DNA of 64,000 nucleotides, taken from NCBI RefSeq assembly GCF_963667775.1, contig NZ_OY764015.1, positions 3,213,001 to 3,277,000 on the forward strand. The letters run 5' to 3'. The position numbers were made by a program, and so were the translations under genes. The notes under the pieces were generated by a model. That model made no database searches. It was not told the origin of the DNA and saw only the letters and a list, made by a program, of their open reading frames with translations. Positions within the stretch are counted from its first letter, which is position 1, and the number at the start of each line of letters is the position of its first letter. This DNA comes from an uncultured Trichococcus sp. (GTDB lineage: Bacteria; Bacillota; Bacilli; Lactobacillales; Aerococcaceae). Shown here one piece after another: positions 52,225 to 61,254 of this stretch.

Positions 52225-55200
52225 GTTTTATTTTAGCCGATTTTGTAAGGAAACTATAGCCATCGAATGAAGTCCCGGTCGCTGACATAAGTTTTATTTT
52301 AGCCGATTTTGTAAGGAAACTATAGCAAATTGTATTTCCATCATGTCTGCCATATGGTTTTATTTTAGCCGATTTTGTAAGGAAACTATAGCGCTTCTGC
52401 ATAGGATTCGCCGGTATTTTTTGTTTTATTTTAGCCGATTTTGTAAGGAAACTATAGCCTTATCGTAACAATTTCAATTCCTTTTTCTGTTTTATTTTAG
52501 CCGATTTTGTAAGGAAACTATAGCAGTGGCGTCAATTTCTTTGTATAGGGGGAAGTTTTATTTTAGCCGATTTTGTAAGGAAACTATAGCATTTGATTCT
52601 GCTTGCCAAATATGCTTCCAGTTTTATTTTAGCCGATTTTGTAAGGAAACTATAGCTCAAATACGATAAGCTTCTTCTCTCTATCTGTTTTATTTTAGCC
52701 GATTTTGTAAGGAAACTATAGCGTATGTTCCTTCAGAAATGCCAATGGCTTCGTTTTATTTTAGCCGATTTTGTAAGGAAACTATAGCGCTGATGGCTTT
52801 GGTCGGTATGCAGGGGACGTTTTATTTTAGCCGATTTTGTAAGGAAACTATAGCGAGGTGGACAACTACGCGCGCCCGGCCTACGTTTTATTTTAGCCGA
52901 TTTTGTAAGGAAACTATAGCGCTGAATGTTCGTATACTCCTTGATGCCGGGTTTTATTTTAGCCGATTTTGTAAGGAAACTATAGCCGTATTGTTTAGCC
53001 ATGTTAATCAATCTCCGTTTTATTTTAGCCGATTTTGTAAGGAAACTATAGCTCATGGCACTATCCCCTTTATAATTTATTCGTTTTATTTTAGCCGATT
53101 TTGTAAGGAAACTATAGCAAAGTAACTGATGTTTGAAGTAACATGTAGGTTTTATTTTAGCCGATTTTGTAAGGAAACTATAGCATAAGGAGGGATAAAA
53201 TGGCACGGACGAAAGTTTTATTTTAGCCGATTTTGTAAGGAAACTATAGCCGGTTTAGATGTAACAATAATCAAATACATGTTTTATTTTAGCCGATTTT
53301 GTAAGGAAACTATAGCCGATCGTGATAGATGTATATTTACTAGCTAGTTTTATTTTAGCCGATTTTGTAAGGAAACTATAGCTGGCGGGCAAGAGAGGTG
53401 TGGAGGTTTTTAGTTTTATTTTAGCCGATTTTGTAAGGAAACTATAGCTTGTTATCAATCACTCGTTCAAAGTCATCAGTTTTATTTTAGCCGATTTTGT
53501 AAGGAAACTATAGCTGTAATTGCCGAGTGTTTCTCTTGCGTGTAGTTTTATTTTAGCCGATTTTGTAAGGAAACTATAGCTACCCGATGGTTTGTTAGTG
53601 TTGAATACGAGTTTTATTTTAGCCGATTTTGTAAGGAAACTATAGCAGCACACAAAGCGTGGATTACTTGACCGAGGTTTTATTTTAGCCGATTTTGTAA
53701 GGAAACTATAGCTTGCTTGTATATGATCGTTGTATTTATTCAGTTTTATTTTAGCCGATTTTGTAAGGAAACTATAGCTTAATAGATAAGTATAAAGCAT
53801 GGTTTCATGTTTTATTTTAGCCGATTTTGTAAGGAAACTATAGCCGCTTTCCGAGTTTTTCACGACCTTTATAAGTTTTATTTTAGCCGATTTTGTAAGG
53901 AAACTATAGCGAAAAGGCATGTGGATTGGCGAAGCTTACAGTTTTATTTTAGCCGATTTTGTAAGGAAACTATAGCATCTTGCTTCTTAATTCATAGGTT
54001 TTGGCCGTTTTATTTTAGCCGATTTTGTAAGGAAACTATAGCCAACGGTTTGATTAACTCTTTTAAATAAGAGTTTTATTTTAGCCGATTTTGTAAGGAA
54101 ACTATAGCTTCAAGGCTTTGGGGGTTCGGGGGGGTCGAGTTTTATTTTAGCCGATTTTGTAAGGAAACTATAGCCGTGAACCTCATCGAATAGGGCTCCA
54201 TGTAGTTTTATTTTAGCCGATTTTGTAAGGAAACTATAGCAGTTTTGCCGTTGCATTATTGGTTAACTCCGTTTTATTTTAGCCGATTTTGTAAGGAAAC
54301 TATAGCATTTGAATTTCGTGACAACTCACCGCCTTAGTTTTATTTTAGCCGATTTTGTAAGGAAACTATAGCAGTGTGATTGCTTCGTACATAATAGTCA
54401 CTGTTTTATTTTAGCCGATTTTGTAAGGAAACTATAGCTGATATTCAACGAGGCGACATAACGGTTGGTTTTATTTTAGCCGATTTTGTAAGGAAACTAT
54501 AGCAATGCTTTTAAGGTTGATTGTTCCAGCTGAGTTTTATTTTAGCCGATTTTGTAAGGAAACTATAGCTGTTCGTATCGGTATTTGTTTGGACTACACG
54601 TTTTATTTTAGCCGATTTTGTAAGGAAACTATAGCGCGCCGGAGATGTTCGTTTTAAGGAATTTAGTTTTATTTTAGCCGATTTTGTAAGGAAACTATAG
54701 CGTGGAACCTCAGCAACGAGGGGCATGGCATGTTTTATTTTAGCCGATTTTGTAAGGAAACTATAGCATAAATTTTTCAATATCAGTTTTATAATTTGTT
54801 TTATTTTAGCCGATTTTGTAAGGAAACTATAGCGTTTTTGCAATTGCTCTTGAGATGGTTGTGGTTTTATTTTAGCCGATTTTGTAAGGAAACTATAGCA
54901 CTCCCGCTAGTGTGCCATCGCCGCCGACTGTTTTATTTTAGCCGATTTTGTAAGGAAACTATAGCGAGAACGCCGCTCGACGCAACTGCCATTTAGTTTT
55001 ATTTTAGCCGATTTTGTAAGGAAACTATAGCCGTGTTCATCAGGTGTACCGCCATAGGTGAGTTTTATTTTAGCCGATTTTGTAAGGAAACTATAGCTCC
55101 TGCGATCCCGGACGGAACGTGCTGCGGGTTTTATTTTAGCCGATTTTGTAAGGAAACTATAGCTGATGTTGCCGCCGTTCTCGTTCCTTATCTGTTTTAT

Positions 55201-57082
55201 TTTAGCCGATTTTGTAAGGAAACTATAGCGCCAATTTGACACGTTCCATGTAACCCATTGTTTTATTTTAGCCGATTTTGTAAGGAAACTATAGCCTCAG
55301 ATACCTGTAACCGTTTACTATCAAAGTTTTATTTTAGCCGATTTTGTAAGGAAACTATAGCTGCATCCGCTCTAACACCTAACAATTCACCGTTTTATTT
55401 TAGCCGATTTTGTAAGGAAACTATAGCGTGGCGCCCTGGTATAGGCAAGGCGGGTAAGTTTTATTTTAGCCGATTTTGTAAGGAAACTATAGCCGTGATA
55501 TAATAAAATTAATTAAGAAATCGGTTTTATTTTAGCCGATTTTGTAAGGAAACTATAGCCATCGGAGAAACACTCAACAACCGATACCGGTTTTATTTTA
55601 GCCGATTTTGTAAGGAAACTATAGCGCAGGGGATGAACTAGGCGAGAACTTTATTGTTTTATTTTAGCCGATTTTGTAAGGAAACTATAGCCTTCCGCTT
55701 TATTGCCAATTCCAATTCCGTGTTTTATTTTAGCCGATTTTGTAAGGAAACTATAGCCGGTTGATCGTTCGGGTGTTCGTCGCGCGGGTTTTATTTTAGC
55801 CGATTTTGTAAGGAAACTATAGCTGGCCGAAAAGCCTTATATATCAACGATTTTGTTTTATTTTAGCCGATTTTGTAAGGAAACTATAGCTGGTCCTTAC
55901 GTTTTTCAGCCTCACGCTCAGCGTTTTATTTTAGCCGATTTTGTAAGGAAACTATAGCACGTCGTCATGGCCCAAGTCCTCAACGATTGTTTTATTTTAG
56001 CCGATTTTGTAAGGAAACTATAGCTGGTCCTTACGTTTTTCAGCCTCACGCTCAGCGTTTTATTTTAGCCGATTTTGTAAGGAAACTATAGCACGTCGTC
56101 ATGGCCCAAGTCCTCAACGATTGTTTTATTTTAGCCGATTTTGTAAGGAAACTATAGCCGTCACCTCTTGATAGTTGCCTTCGACGATGTTTTATTTTAG
56201 CCGATTTTGTAAGGAAACTATAGCTTTAACTCTGGATAGCGTTCAAATTCTTCTGTTTTATTTTAGCCGATTTTGTAAGGAAACTATAGCTCGCGGCACG
56301 CTTGACCGGACATAGCAATAGTTTTATTTTAGCCGATTTTGTAAGGAAACTATAGCATGTGAATTCACGCTATGCAAAAGCATTGGGTTTTATTTTAGCC
56401 GATTTTGTAAGGAAACTATAGCCCTACCATCATGTTATTGCCGTTCATCCCAGTTTTATTTTAGCCGATTTTGTAAGGAAACTATAGCTGCTGTAGCTCT
56501 TTCTCTATCTCTTTATCTGTTTTATTTTAGCCGATTTTGTAAGGAAACTATAGCCAAACAGGGTGCAACCGAAATTGGGTTCATGTTTTATTTTAGCCGA
56601 TTTTGTAAGGAAACTATAGCCATTGGAACAGCAAAGACACTGGACTTTAGGTTTTATTTTAGCCGATTTTGTAAGGAAACTATAGCACCATTACAAGAAT
56701 AGTCACCACAGGCACTGTTTTATTTTAGCCGATTTTGTAAGGAAACTATAGCGAATCAGCCGTGATAACTTCCTTCGCATAAGTTTTATTTTAGCCGATT
56801 TTGTAAGGAAACTATAGCCATAGGGCTCTTTCATGTTCATACTGGACTGTTTTATTTTAGCCGATTTTGTAAGGAAACTATAGCCGAATGATGTTGCAAA
56901 AACACTTGGTTACCGTTTTATTTTAGCCGATTTTGTAAGGAAACTATAGCCACGAGCCACGCGATCTTTTACGATTTTCTGTTTTATTTTAGCCGATTTT
57001 GTAAGGAAACTATAGCTCAAGCCTTCTCATTCTGTTAAAAGATGCCGTTTTATTTTAGCCGATTTTGTAAGGAAACTATAGC
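52225..57082 (-). CRISPR. Type II-C CRISPR array, 74 repeats, 73 spacers
   Basis: I counted 74 copies of a 36-bp repeat (plus strand starts GTTTTATTTTAGCCG and ends GGAAACTATAGC), first at 52225, last at 57047-57082. All copies look identical, including both end copies. Spacers are 30 bp, except one of 29 (54439-54467), one of 31 (55824-55854) and a 32-bp spacer present twice. The strand given is that of the crRNA: the tracrRNA anti-repeat equals the plus-strand repeat, so crRNA repeats are read on the minus strand, starting GCTATAGTTTCC. The newest spacers should then lie near 57,000. Two adjacent spacers are duplicated (55,891-56,122). Confidence 0.98.
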
Positions 57083-57096
57083 TGGGAACATGTATA

Positions 57097-57126
57097 TGAA
57101 AAAAGAGTCCAGCAAGCTAGACTCTT
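57097..57126 (-). terminator. Terminator after hicB, next to the array
   Basis: On the minus strand a stem AAGAGTC-AGC with GCT-GACTCTT (57126 to 57103) is followed by TTTT and A/T-rich sequence. It overlaps the hicB stop codon and lies about 16 bp from the outermost repeat. Confidence 0.7.
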
Positions 57127-57518
57127 AATTTTTCTTTCAAGGCTTCGGTTAATGTCGCAGAGAAATTGATGCCGGCTTCTTCAGCCTTTTCAGCCAGATC
57201 GACAGGGATTGTCGTATTCTTTCTGACAACAGGCATTTTTACTTTTTTTGCGGCCGCAATCAGATCAACCATAATATAGCTCACAATCGCTTCGGGATTA
57301 TCTGCTTGGACATCTGGTAAGTAGGAGGCTTTCGGCAGGTCTTTTTCATCGTAAAGCATCAATTCCAATGCCTCGGCACCTTTAGCAAGTGCATCTGGAA
57401 TTCCAACACCTTGGGAAATGGCCCCCGGGACATCCGGAAAGGTTACTGTGTATGTTCCTGGATCATTTTCTCTGTCATCTAGAATCGCTGGATAAGCAAC
57501 ATAGTGTGTATGTGCCAT
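57117..57518 (-). CDS. hicB: HicB-type antitoxin
   Basis: A 133-residue HicB. The N-terminal partial RNase-H-like domain has YPAILDDRENDPGTYTVTFPDVPGAISQG and ALAKGAEALELML; the C-terminal part (NTTIPVDLAEKAEEAGINFSATLTEALKEKL, about 100-131) is a ribbon-helix-helix/HTH DNA-binding region. It normally neutralises and represses HicA. ATG follows GAGGAGGAAAT on the minus strand. It is downstream of a broken hicA and next to the CRISPR array. Confidence 0.9.
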   Translation of the reverse strand: MAHTHYVAYPAILDDRENDPGTYTVTFPDVPGAISQGVGIPDALAKGAEALELMLYDEKDLPKASYLPDVQADNPEAIVSYIMVDLIAAAKKVKMPVVRKNTTIPVDLAEKAEEAGINFSATLTEALKEKLRV

Positions 57519-57549
57519 GATGATTTCCTCCTCTTTATTAATAAAACAA

Positions 57550-57741
57550 TTATTTTAGTCCGGCTTGCTTAAGGATGTTGTTGTACGTACCAGGAGCTAT
57601 TTCATCTTTGAGGCTGCTGTAAGGGACAGTTACTTTATGTCCTGTTTCATCTTCGTATCGATGATGGTCACCGATGATGCGAACTTCTATAAATCCATGC
57701 TCCTTTAATAACTTTAAAACTTGTCAGGCTGTCTATGGCAT
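57550..57741 (-). pseudogene. hicA: hicA toxin broken by two stop codons
   Basis: A 64-codon frame reads like HicA throughout: after the start, VLKLLKEHGFIEVRIIGDHHRYED (with the catalytic His region GDHHRY), GHKVTVPYSSLKDEIAPGT and ILKQAGLK. Codon 3 is TAG and codon 6 is TGA, where relatives have sense codons (for example MPMTGKE-type starts). Both are one-base changes from Trp and Arg codons. No in-frame ATG, GTG or TTG lies between the second stop and the conserved core. A ribosome site ACAGGAG stays in place. The toxin is therefore probably not made. Confidence 0.85.
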
Positions 57742-57766
57742 TTCTGCAACTCCTGTCCATATTCAC

Positions 57767-57795
57767 ATTATATACGCACTATGCGCATATTTCAA
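57767..57795 (-). promoter_or_regulatory. hicAB promoter with operator-like palindrome
   Basis: On the minus strand -35 TTGAAA (57795-57790), a 17-bp spacer and -10 TATAAT (57772-57767). The spacer holds a 21-bp imperfect palindrome, ATATACGCA / TGCGCATAT on the plus strand (57770-57790, 8 of 9 pairs). This is a natural site for HicB autorepression. Confidence 0.7.
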
Positions 57796-57915
57796 TGCAG
57801 TGATTAATTTAATCAAATTTATTCTCCAGAGTTTTTCTATCCATCAATCCTTTAAAATATACGAAATTTTACTTTGGAAATTTTTTAAAATTTCGTCTTT
57901 TCAACAATATTTTAC

Positions 57916-57932
57916 TCACAAACGTTTTGTGA
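57916..57932. promoter_or_regulatory. Palindrome before the Shango-type operon
   Basis: TCACAAACGTTTTGTGA, a perfect 7+7 inverted repeat with a 3-base centre, lies in the AT-rich gap 57,796-58,061. It may be an operator for the following operon. Nothing else is recognised in that gap. Confidence 0.3.
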
Positions 57933-58061
57933 TTTGACTTGAATGCAATTGAAGAGTGCTTTATTCCAATCTTTACAGAACACGCGTTCTTGAATATGTG
58001 CCTCAATAGACGTATACTTAAGACGTATCTTTACAGCGACTGGGGAAGGGGGACCTCGAAA

Positions 58062-59933
58062 ATGTTCGAATTCATAAATAAAATATTCAAAAATAAAAAA
58101 CTAACCGAAGCAGAAAAGACATCAATCATCGAATTGGTGCATACGGAGGAGTCTTTCATCAATCCACGAGATCTTATCGCGGAGCAGGAACGTCAGAAAA
58201 TAGCTCAAAAGAAAGCCGAGAAAAAGGCTGCGGAAAAAGCTTGGATCAGCTACGTTTCGCCACCAGTAAGATTGAATGACAATTTTACACAGCAAATCGA
58301 GGAAGTGGTTAGTGCATTATTTGAAAGATTATGCACTGTCGTCGATGTTGAGCTCAAAAAAAAGCATAAGAACATCAAACACGTGAAACATGAGCGTTAT
58401 TATTACCAAGTGACCGCTTTTGATGAAATCTATCGGCTATCGAGAGAGGTGGTCTGTTCTACTTACAGGCTGGATAATGTCCAGGTGTCTGTGTTTTTTT
58501 CTTACGATCTGAGAACCATGCTGCCCAGAGATATCCAAAAAATCATTACGCATGAGGTTGATGCATTCCGGGGAAATGTACCCTTTCCGGATGAAGAGAC
58601 TAGGGATAAATTTGGCTTGACGCCATTCGGCACCAAAATGGTCTGGTGGGATCCGTCAGGAGTGCTGCGGGACAAGCAACTCTTTGAAAGTAACGAAATG
58701 GATTATTTCGATCAGCTGAGGAAAAGGGTGACGAGGTTTACGGAAGTGCCGACTGTCATGACCCTTTGTTTGGGAAAATACGCAGACCTCATGCAGATTG
58801 TGTTGCATGACCTTGAGGATGGATCCATCAAGTGGAAAATCAAGCCCAATAATTATTTCAGGAAATATTTCCGATTGCCGCTAGATGATGAGCGTATCTG
58901 GGCAGAAACAGCCGGGCTGCAAATGGACCTTTATCTCCTGGCTGAAAACATGGTCCGCCAGGAAATCGAAGGGATCCGCGTGCTGCCCGCTGAGGAAAGC
59001 ATGCAAAATCTGCAAAAATATTTGCCTATAGAAACGTTCCAGAGGATCCAAATATATCTGAGCCAAAAAGTTGAGCTGGAGCTGGATTATCAGACCGTAA
59101 CAGCCTTGCGGAACGTGAACAAGACTGTTTGGCATGAGGCCGCCAATCTGCTCATCAGACAATCGCTTGAGCAGGTTAGTGGGCTGCTTGAGGTTGTTGC
59201 ACAAGATTCGGATTTGAAAAAGATAGCCACGAAGGTGATCAAGCAAAGCGAGGATCCGGACAAGCGCATCCTGTTTATTTTCTTGATGGAAAAGATGGAT
59301 TTGCCGGTTTCAAAAGCGCTGCAAAAAGAACGGGATGGCTTCGTTCATCCAACCAGACAGCCCGATTATCAGCGGTTACTGGCTGATGCGGATCTGACTT
59401 TCGAAAGTTTGCCAGAGCTTTTGAAGGACTGCACGCAACCGATGCGCAGAGAAATCAAGCTGGACACAGCCTTGATCACCGCATCACATTCTGCCTTGGA
59501 CACCATCATTGAGATGGTCGACACCTACCTGAGTGAGGATGAAACAAGCGAAGGGATGGATTCGGCTGTGAGCTTGAACATTATTACTGAGATGGAGATG
59601 TCGTCGGCTGAGGAACAAAGTGAAGCGGAAAGTGTGGTCTCCACATCGGTATCTGCTACGGCCTGTATTATAGAAGAAGCCGAAAATCCGGACAGTGAGC
59701 AGGAGTCTGAGCATATGCTGTTCTTGAAACAGATGGTGGCAAACAATGGGATATCTTTGGATGATTTCAAGGAACAGGCAAAAAATAAAGGCAAACTTCA
59801 TCAGGCATATCTAACGGAATTGAACGAAGTGCTGTATGAAATATTTGATGATCAAGTGTTGGTGATCAGCCAGCAACAGGTCATCATTGAAGAGGATTTT
59901 ATGGAAGAAATGAGGGAATGGATAGATGGCTGA
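58062..59933 (+). CDS. TerB-domain protein of a Shango-type defence operon (SngA-like)
   Basis: A 623-residue protein. A basic coiled coil (residues about 35-65, rich in AEKKAAEK) is followed by a TerB-N-like helical region with WWDPSGVLRDK and FRLPLDDERIWAE, an acidic Ser/Glu-rich linker at about 500-550, and a TerB-C-like end (MLFLKQMVANNGISLDDFKEQAKN...LNEVLYEIFDDQVLV). The ATG at 58062 follows GGGAAGGGGG; 41 in-frame upstream codons look non-coding. It overlaps the ATPase start by 8 bp. TerB protein plus ATPase plus helicase is the gene set of Shango. The identity rests on domain order, not a search. Confidence 0.75.
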   Translation: MFEFINKIFKNKKLTEAEKTSIIELVHTEESFINPRDLIAEQERQKIAQKKAEKKAAEKAWISYVSPPVRLNDNFTQQIEEVVSALFERLCTVVDVELKKKHKNIKHVKHERYYYQVTAFDEIYRLSREVVCSTYRLDNVQVSVFFSYDLRTMLPRDIQKIITHEVDAFRGNVPFPDEETRDKFGLTPFGTKMVWWDPSGVLRDKQLFESNEMDYFDQLRKRVTRFTEVPTVMTLCLGKYADLMQIVLHDLEDGSIKWKIKPNNYFRKYFRLPLDDERIWAETAGLQMDLYLLAENMVRQEIEGIRVLPAEESMQNLQKYLPIETFQRIQIYLSQKVELELDYQTVTALRNVNKTVWHEAANLLIRQSLEQVSGLLEVVAQDSDLKKIATKVIKQSEDPDKRILFIFLMEKMDLPVSKALQKERDGFVHPTRQPDYQRLLADADLTFESLPELLKDCTQPMRREIKLDTALITASHSALDTIIEMVDTYLSEDETSEGMDSAVSLNIITEMEMSSAEEQSEAESVVSTSVSATACIIEEAENPDSEQESEHMLFLKQMVANNGISLDDFKEQAKNKGKLHQAYLTELNEVLYEIFDDQVLVISQQQVIIEEDFMEEMREWIDG

Positions 59934-61254
59934 AATCAAGCTGAGAAAGAAGGATGCCCAAACGATTATTGCCTCGCTTGAGGCGGGCGTCGTACCTGTA
60001 AAAGGGGTACAGCATGTGTTGGTGGGCAGGAGCAATGAGGTCAAGGAAATCATCGACACCTTGCAAAAATTGGAGGAAGGCAATAGCGATCTGCGGTTTT
60101 GGGTAGGCGACTTCGGTTCGGGCAAAAGTTTCGTTCTGCGGACGATCGAATCGCTGGCGCTGCAAAAGAATTTCGTAGTCTCCACAATCGACTTGACCCC
60201 GACGCGTCGTTTCTATGATTCATCCGGGAAGGCCTTGGCGCTCTATAACGAAGTCGTCAATAAAATCGTCATCAAGAATAACCGCGACGGGAATGCGATC
60301 GAAATGATCGTCCAGCAATGGATTCAGGTTCTGCTCGAGCAGATTGCCGCGGAAAACAGCCTCACCGTTCCTGTTTTGATGGAAAAAACCCATTGGAAAT
60401 TGGTGGAGAATGCTATCCTGAAGACGACGAATTCCTTCTATTCATCGGGGCTTTCCTATGAATTTGGGCAAGCGCTGATGAAGTATTTCGAAGGGATTGC
60501 CGGCGATAATATGTCCCTGCAGATTGAGGCGATTCGCTGGATCCGCGGTGATATCACAACGAAAACGGAAGCCTCAAAAGAATTGGGCATCAAGAACGTC
60601 ATCAACGACTTGAACTATCTCATCGCATTGAAAAATCTGGCGGAATTGTTCCTGAAAATCGGCTACAAGGGATTTGTCATAAACTTTGATGAGTCAGTCA
60701 ATCTGTATAAATTACCCCGTTCTTTGACCCGGGAAAAAAATTATGAAATGATCCTCAATCTGTATAACGAAACGAAAACGAATGAAGCTAAAGGCCTATT
60801 CATCAATTTTGGCGCAACGAAGAACACGGTATATGACGAACGCAGAGGATTGGCCAGCTATGGCGCTTTGAAAACACGCTTCGGGAACGAATTGATGAAA
60901 AATAAGGACTATGTCAATGTGAACAGCACCGTCATCGATCTGAAGCCGTTGACACCGGAAGAGATCTTTATCCTTTTGACCAAGCTGTTGGAAATTTACA
61001 ATACAGCCTATCAAACGACGCTGATGGTGAAGGACAGCGAAATCCAGCAATACATGGAAGACCAGCTGAACCGCCCGGGAGCTGCAGCATTTTTGACGCC
61101 GCGGTCCGTCATCAAGGATTATATCGAAATTCTGTCCTTGCAGCGCCAGAACCCGGACCATTCTTTCAGCCATATACTTGCCGATCGCTTCGGCAGAAAG
61201 TCTTCCGTTGTGGTGAAGGATGCAGATGACCACGATGAGATAGAGGTTTACTGA
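59926..61254 (+). CDS. P-loop ATPase, BrxD/SngB-like (DUF2791)
   Basis: A 442-residue ATPase. Walker A is FWVGDFGSGKSFVLR near residue 62 and Walker B GFVINFDES near 250; the LVGRSNEVKEIIDTL start and RGDITTKTEA segment are typical of the BREX-system ATP-binding family (BrxD, DUF2791). The same family supplies SngB in Shango. It sits between a TerB-type gene and an Lhr-like helicase, with overlaps on both sides, so the three are made as one unit. Confidence 0.85.
   Translation: MAEIKLRKKDAQTIIASLEAGVVPVKGVQHVLVGRSNEVKEIIDTLQKLEEGNSDLRFWVGDFGSGKSFVLRTIESLALQKNFVVSTIDLTPTRRFYDSSGKALALYNEVVNKIVIKNNRDGNAIEMIVQQWIQVLLEQIAAENSLTVPVLMEKTHWKLVENAILKTTNSFYSSGLSYEFGQALMKYFEGIAGDNMSLQIEAIRWIRGDITTKTEASKELGIKNVINDLNYLIALKNLAELFLKIGYKGFVINFDESVNLYKLPRSLTREKNYEMILNLYNETKTNEAKGLFINFGATKNTVYDERRGLASYGALKTRFGNELMKNKDYVNVNSTVIDLKPLTPEEIFILLTKLLEIYNTAYQTTLMVKDSEIQQYMEDQLNRPGAAAFLTPRSVIKDYIEILSLQRQNPDHSFSHILADRFGRKSSVVVKDADDHDEIEVY

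Noticed and set aside
52178..55503. Long repeated reading frames through the array (SFLTKSAKIK-type and FYFSRFCKETIA-type proteins)
   Set aside because: They are the CRISPR repeat translated; the 66-bp period is a multiple of three, so frames stay open. There are no ribosome sites.
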